Assembly (NCBI GenBank): GCA_021777365.1
Contig: JAJYDP010000378.1
Location: 1-5,449, forward strand
Origin: Chloroflexota bacterium
Lineage (GTDB): Bacteria; Chloroflexota; Limnocylindria; Limnocylindrales; CSP1-4
DNA: 5,449 nt
Reading direction: 5' to 3'
Part shown: one piece after another, positions 5,062 through 5,449 of the stretch
How positions within the stretch are numbered: the first letter of the stretch is position 1
Layout of the letters: every line of letters begins with the position of its first letter
Made by a program: the position numbers and the translations under genes
Notes under the pieces: generated by a model
Databases searched by the model: none
What the model saw: only the letters and a program-made list of their open reading frames with translations
Told to the model about the DNA's origin: nothing

Positions 5062-5449
5062 ATGTCGGTGCTGGACGAGGTGCAGGCGACGGTCGCTCGG
5101 GTGAGCGAGCGGGCATCGCCATCGGTGGTGGGAATCGGGTCGCGGATCCGCGGGACCGGCTTCGTGCTGGAGGCCGGCAAGGTCGTGACCAACGCGCACA
5201 ACCTGCGGGGCGACGAGGTGACGGTGCACCTGCCGTCGGGCCGGGCGGAGCACGGCCGCGTGCTGGGCGTGGACCCGGACGGCGATCTCGCGGTGGTCGC
5301 GGTCGACACAGGCGGGGCACAGGCCGCCGGGTGGGGCGACGGAGCGGCCGTCTCCGTCGGCCGTGCCGTCTTCGGCATCGCGGCGCTGCCGGAGGGGCGC
5401 ACCAGGGTCACCGTCGGGCCCGTGTCCGCGATCGGACGCTCCTTCCGTG
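5062..5449 (+). CDS. Trypsin-like serine protease, S1C/HtrA-like, apparently cytoplasmic (3' end beyond window)
   Basis: 129 codons are visible from ATG 5062, which has a good AGGAG at 5049-5053, 8 bases upstream. The fold signature of a chymotrypsin-like protease is clear: G-T-G-F-V-L (31-36), then V-T-N-A-H-N-L with catalytic H46, and D-P-D-G-D-L-A-V-V with catalytic D75. The G-x-S-G-G motif with the nucleophile Ser would lie beyond the window, so activity cannot be confirmed. The N-terminus (acidic, then straight into P-S-V-V-G-I-G) has no signal peptide or membrane anchor, unlike classical periplasmic HtrA/DegP. It therefore probably works inside the cell. The gene diverges from the HxlR regulator across 118 bases with a candidate operator, so HxlR may repress it. 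Whether a PDZ domain follows is unknown. Confidence 0.88.
   Translation, partial: MSVLDEVQATVARVSERASPSVVGIGSRIRGTGFVLEAGKVVTNAHNLRGDEVTVHLPSGRAEHGRVLGVDPDGDLAVVAVDTGGAQAAGWGDGAAVSVGRAVFGIAALPEGRTRVTVGPVSAIGRSFR

Noticed and set aside
5141..5152. 12-base palindrome CGCGGATCCGCG
   Set aside because: It lies within well-conserved protease codons, and such GC palindromes arise easily at this base composition.

Overview
This is a very GC-rich bacterial window with strong G/C bias at third codon positions. Long open frames run antisense to nearly every gene, as expected at such composition. GTG starts, many four-base or one-base gene overlaps, Pro/Ala/Gly-rich linkers and the protein types fit Actinomycetota or a high-GC Chloroflexota lineage. 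The sequence alone does not decide between them.

The window is almost fully coding and holds seven genes. On the minus strand, reading leftward from about 2484, is an apparent operon of three genes. They are a small membrane-anchored Gly-rich protein of unknown function (2484-1984), an ApbE-type FAD:protein FMN transferase (1976-858), and a six-helix diheme ferric reductase-like membrane protein (861 to beyond position 1, incomplete). The gap between the first two is 7 bases, and the last two overlap by 4 bases (GTGA). On the plus strand, diverging from a 77-base intergenic region, is a two-component pair: an OmpR/PhoB-family response regulator (2562-3269) and its HAMP-less sensor histidine kinase (3269-4492), coupled by a one-base TGATG overlap. 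Converging on the kinase is an HxlR-family winged-helix regulator with a putative zinc-ribbon tail (4943-4506). Diverging from that is the start of a trypsin-like (S1C/HtrA-like) serine protease with no signal peptide (5062 to beyond 5449, incomplete).

Inferred biology: the left operon looks like an extracytoplasmic, flavin-dependent electron-transfer module. The diheme protein would carry electrons across the membrane, and ApbE would attach FMN covalently to a target. A D-x3-S-G-A-T motif sits just outside the last membrane helix of the ferric reductase-like protein. It resembles known ApbE and NqrB/RnfD flavinylation sites, so it is a testable candidate target. The divergent two-component system probably controls the module, and an ATTGGA direct repeat with 11-base spacing lies between them. 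The HxlR gene and the protease share a second divergent promoter region. It carries an ACTTG-N7-CAAGT dyad and a GTAACT direct repeat, probably the HxlR operator.

No RNA genes, insertion sequences, CRISPR arrays or attachment sites were recognised. No gene-free stretch exceeds about 120 bases.
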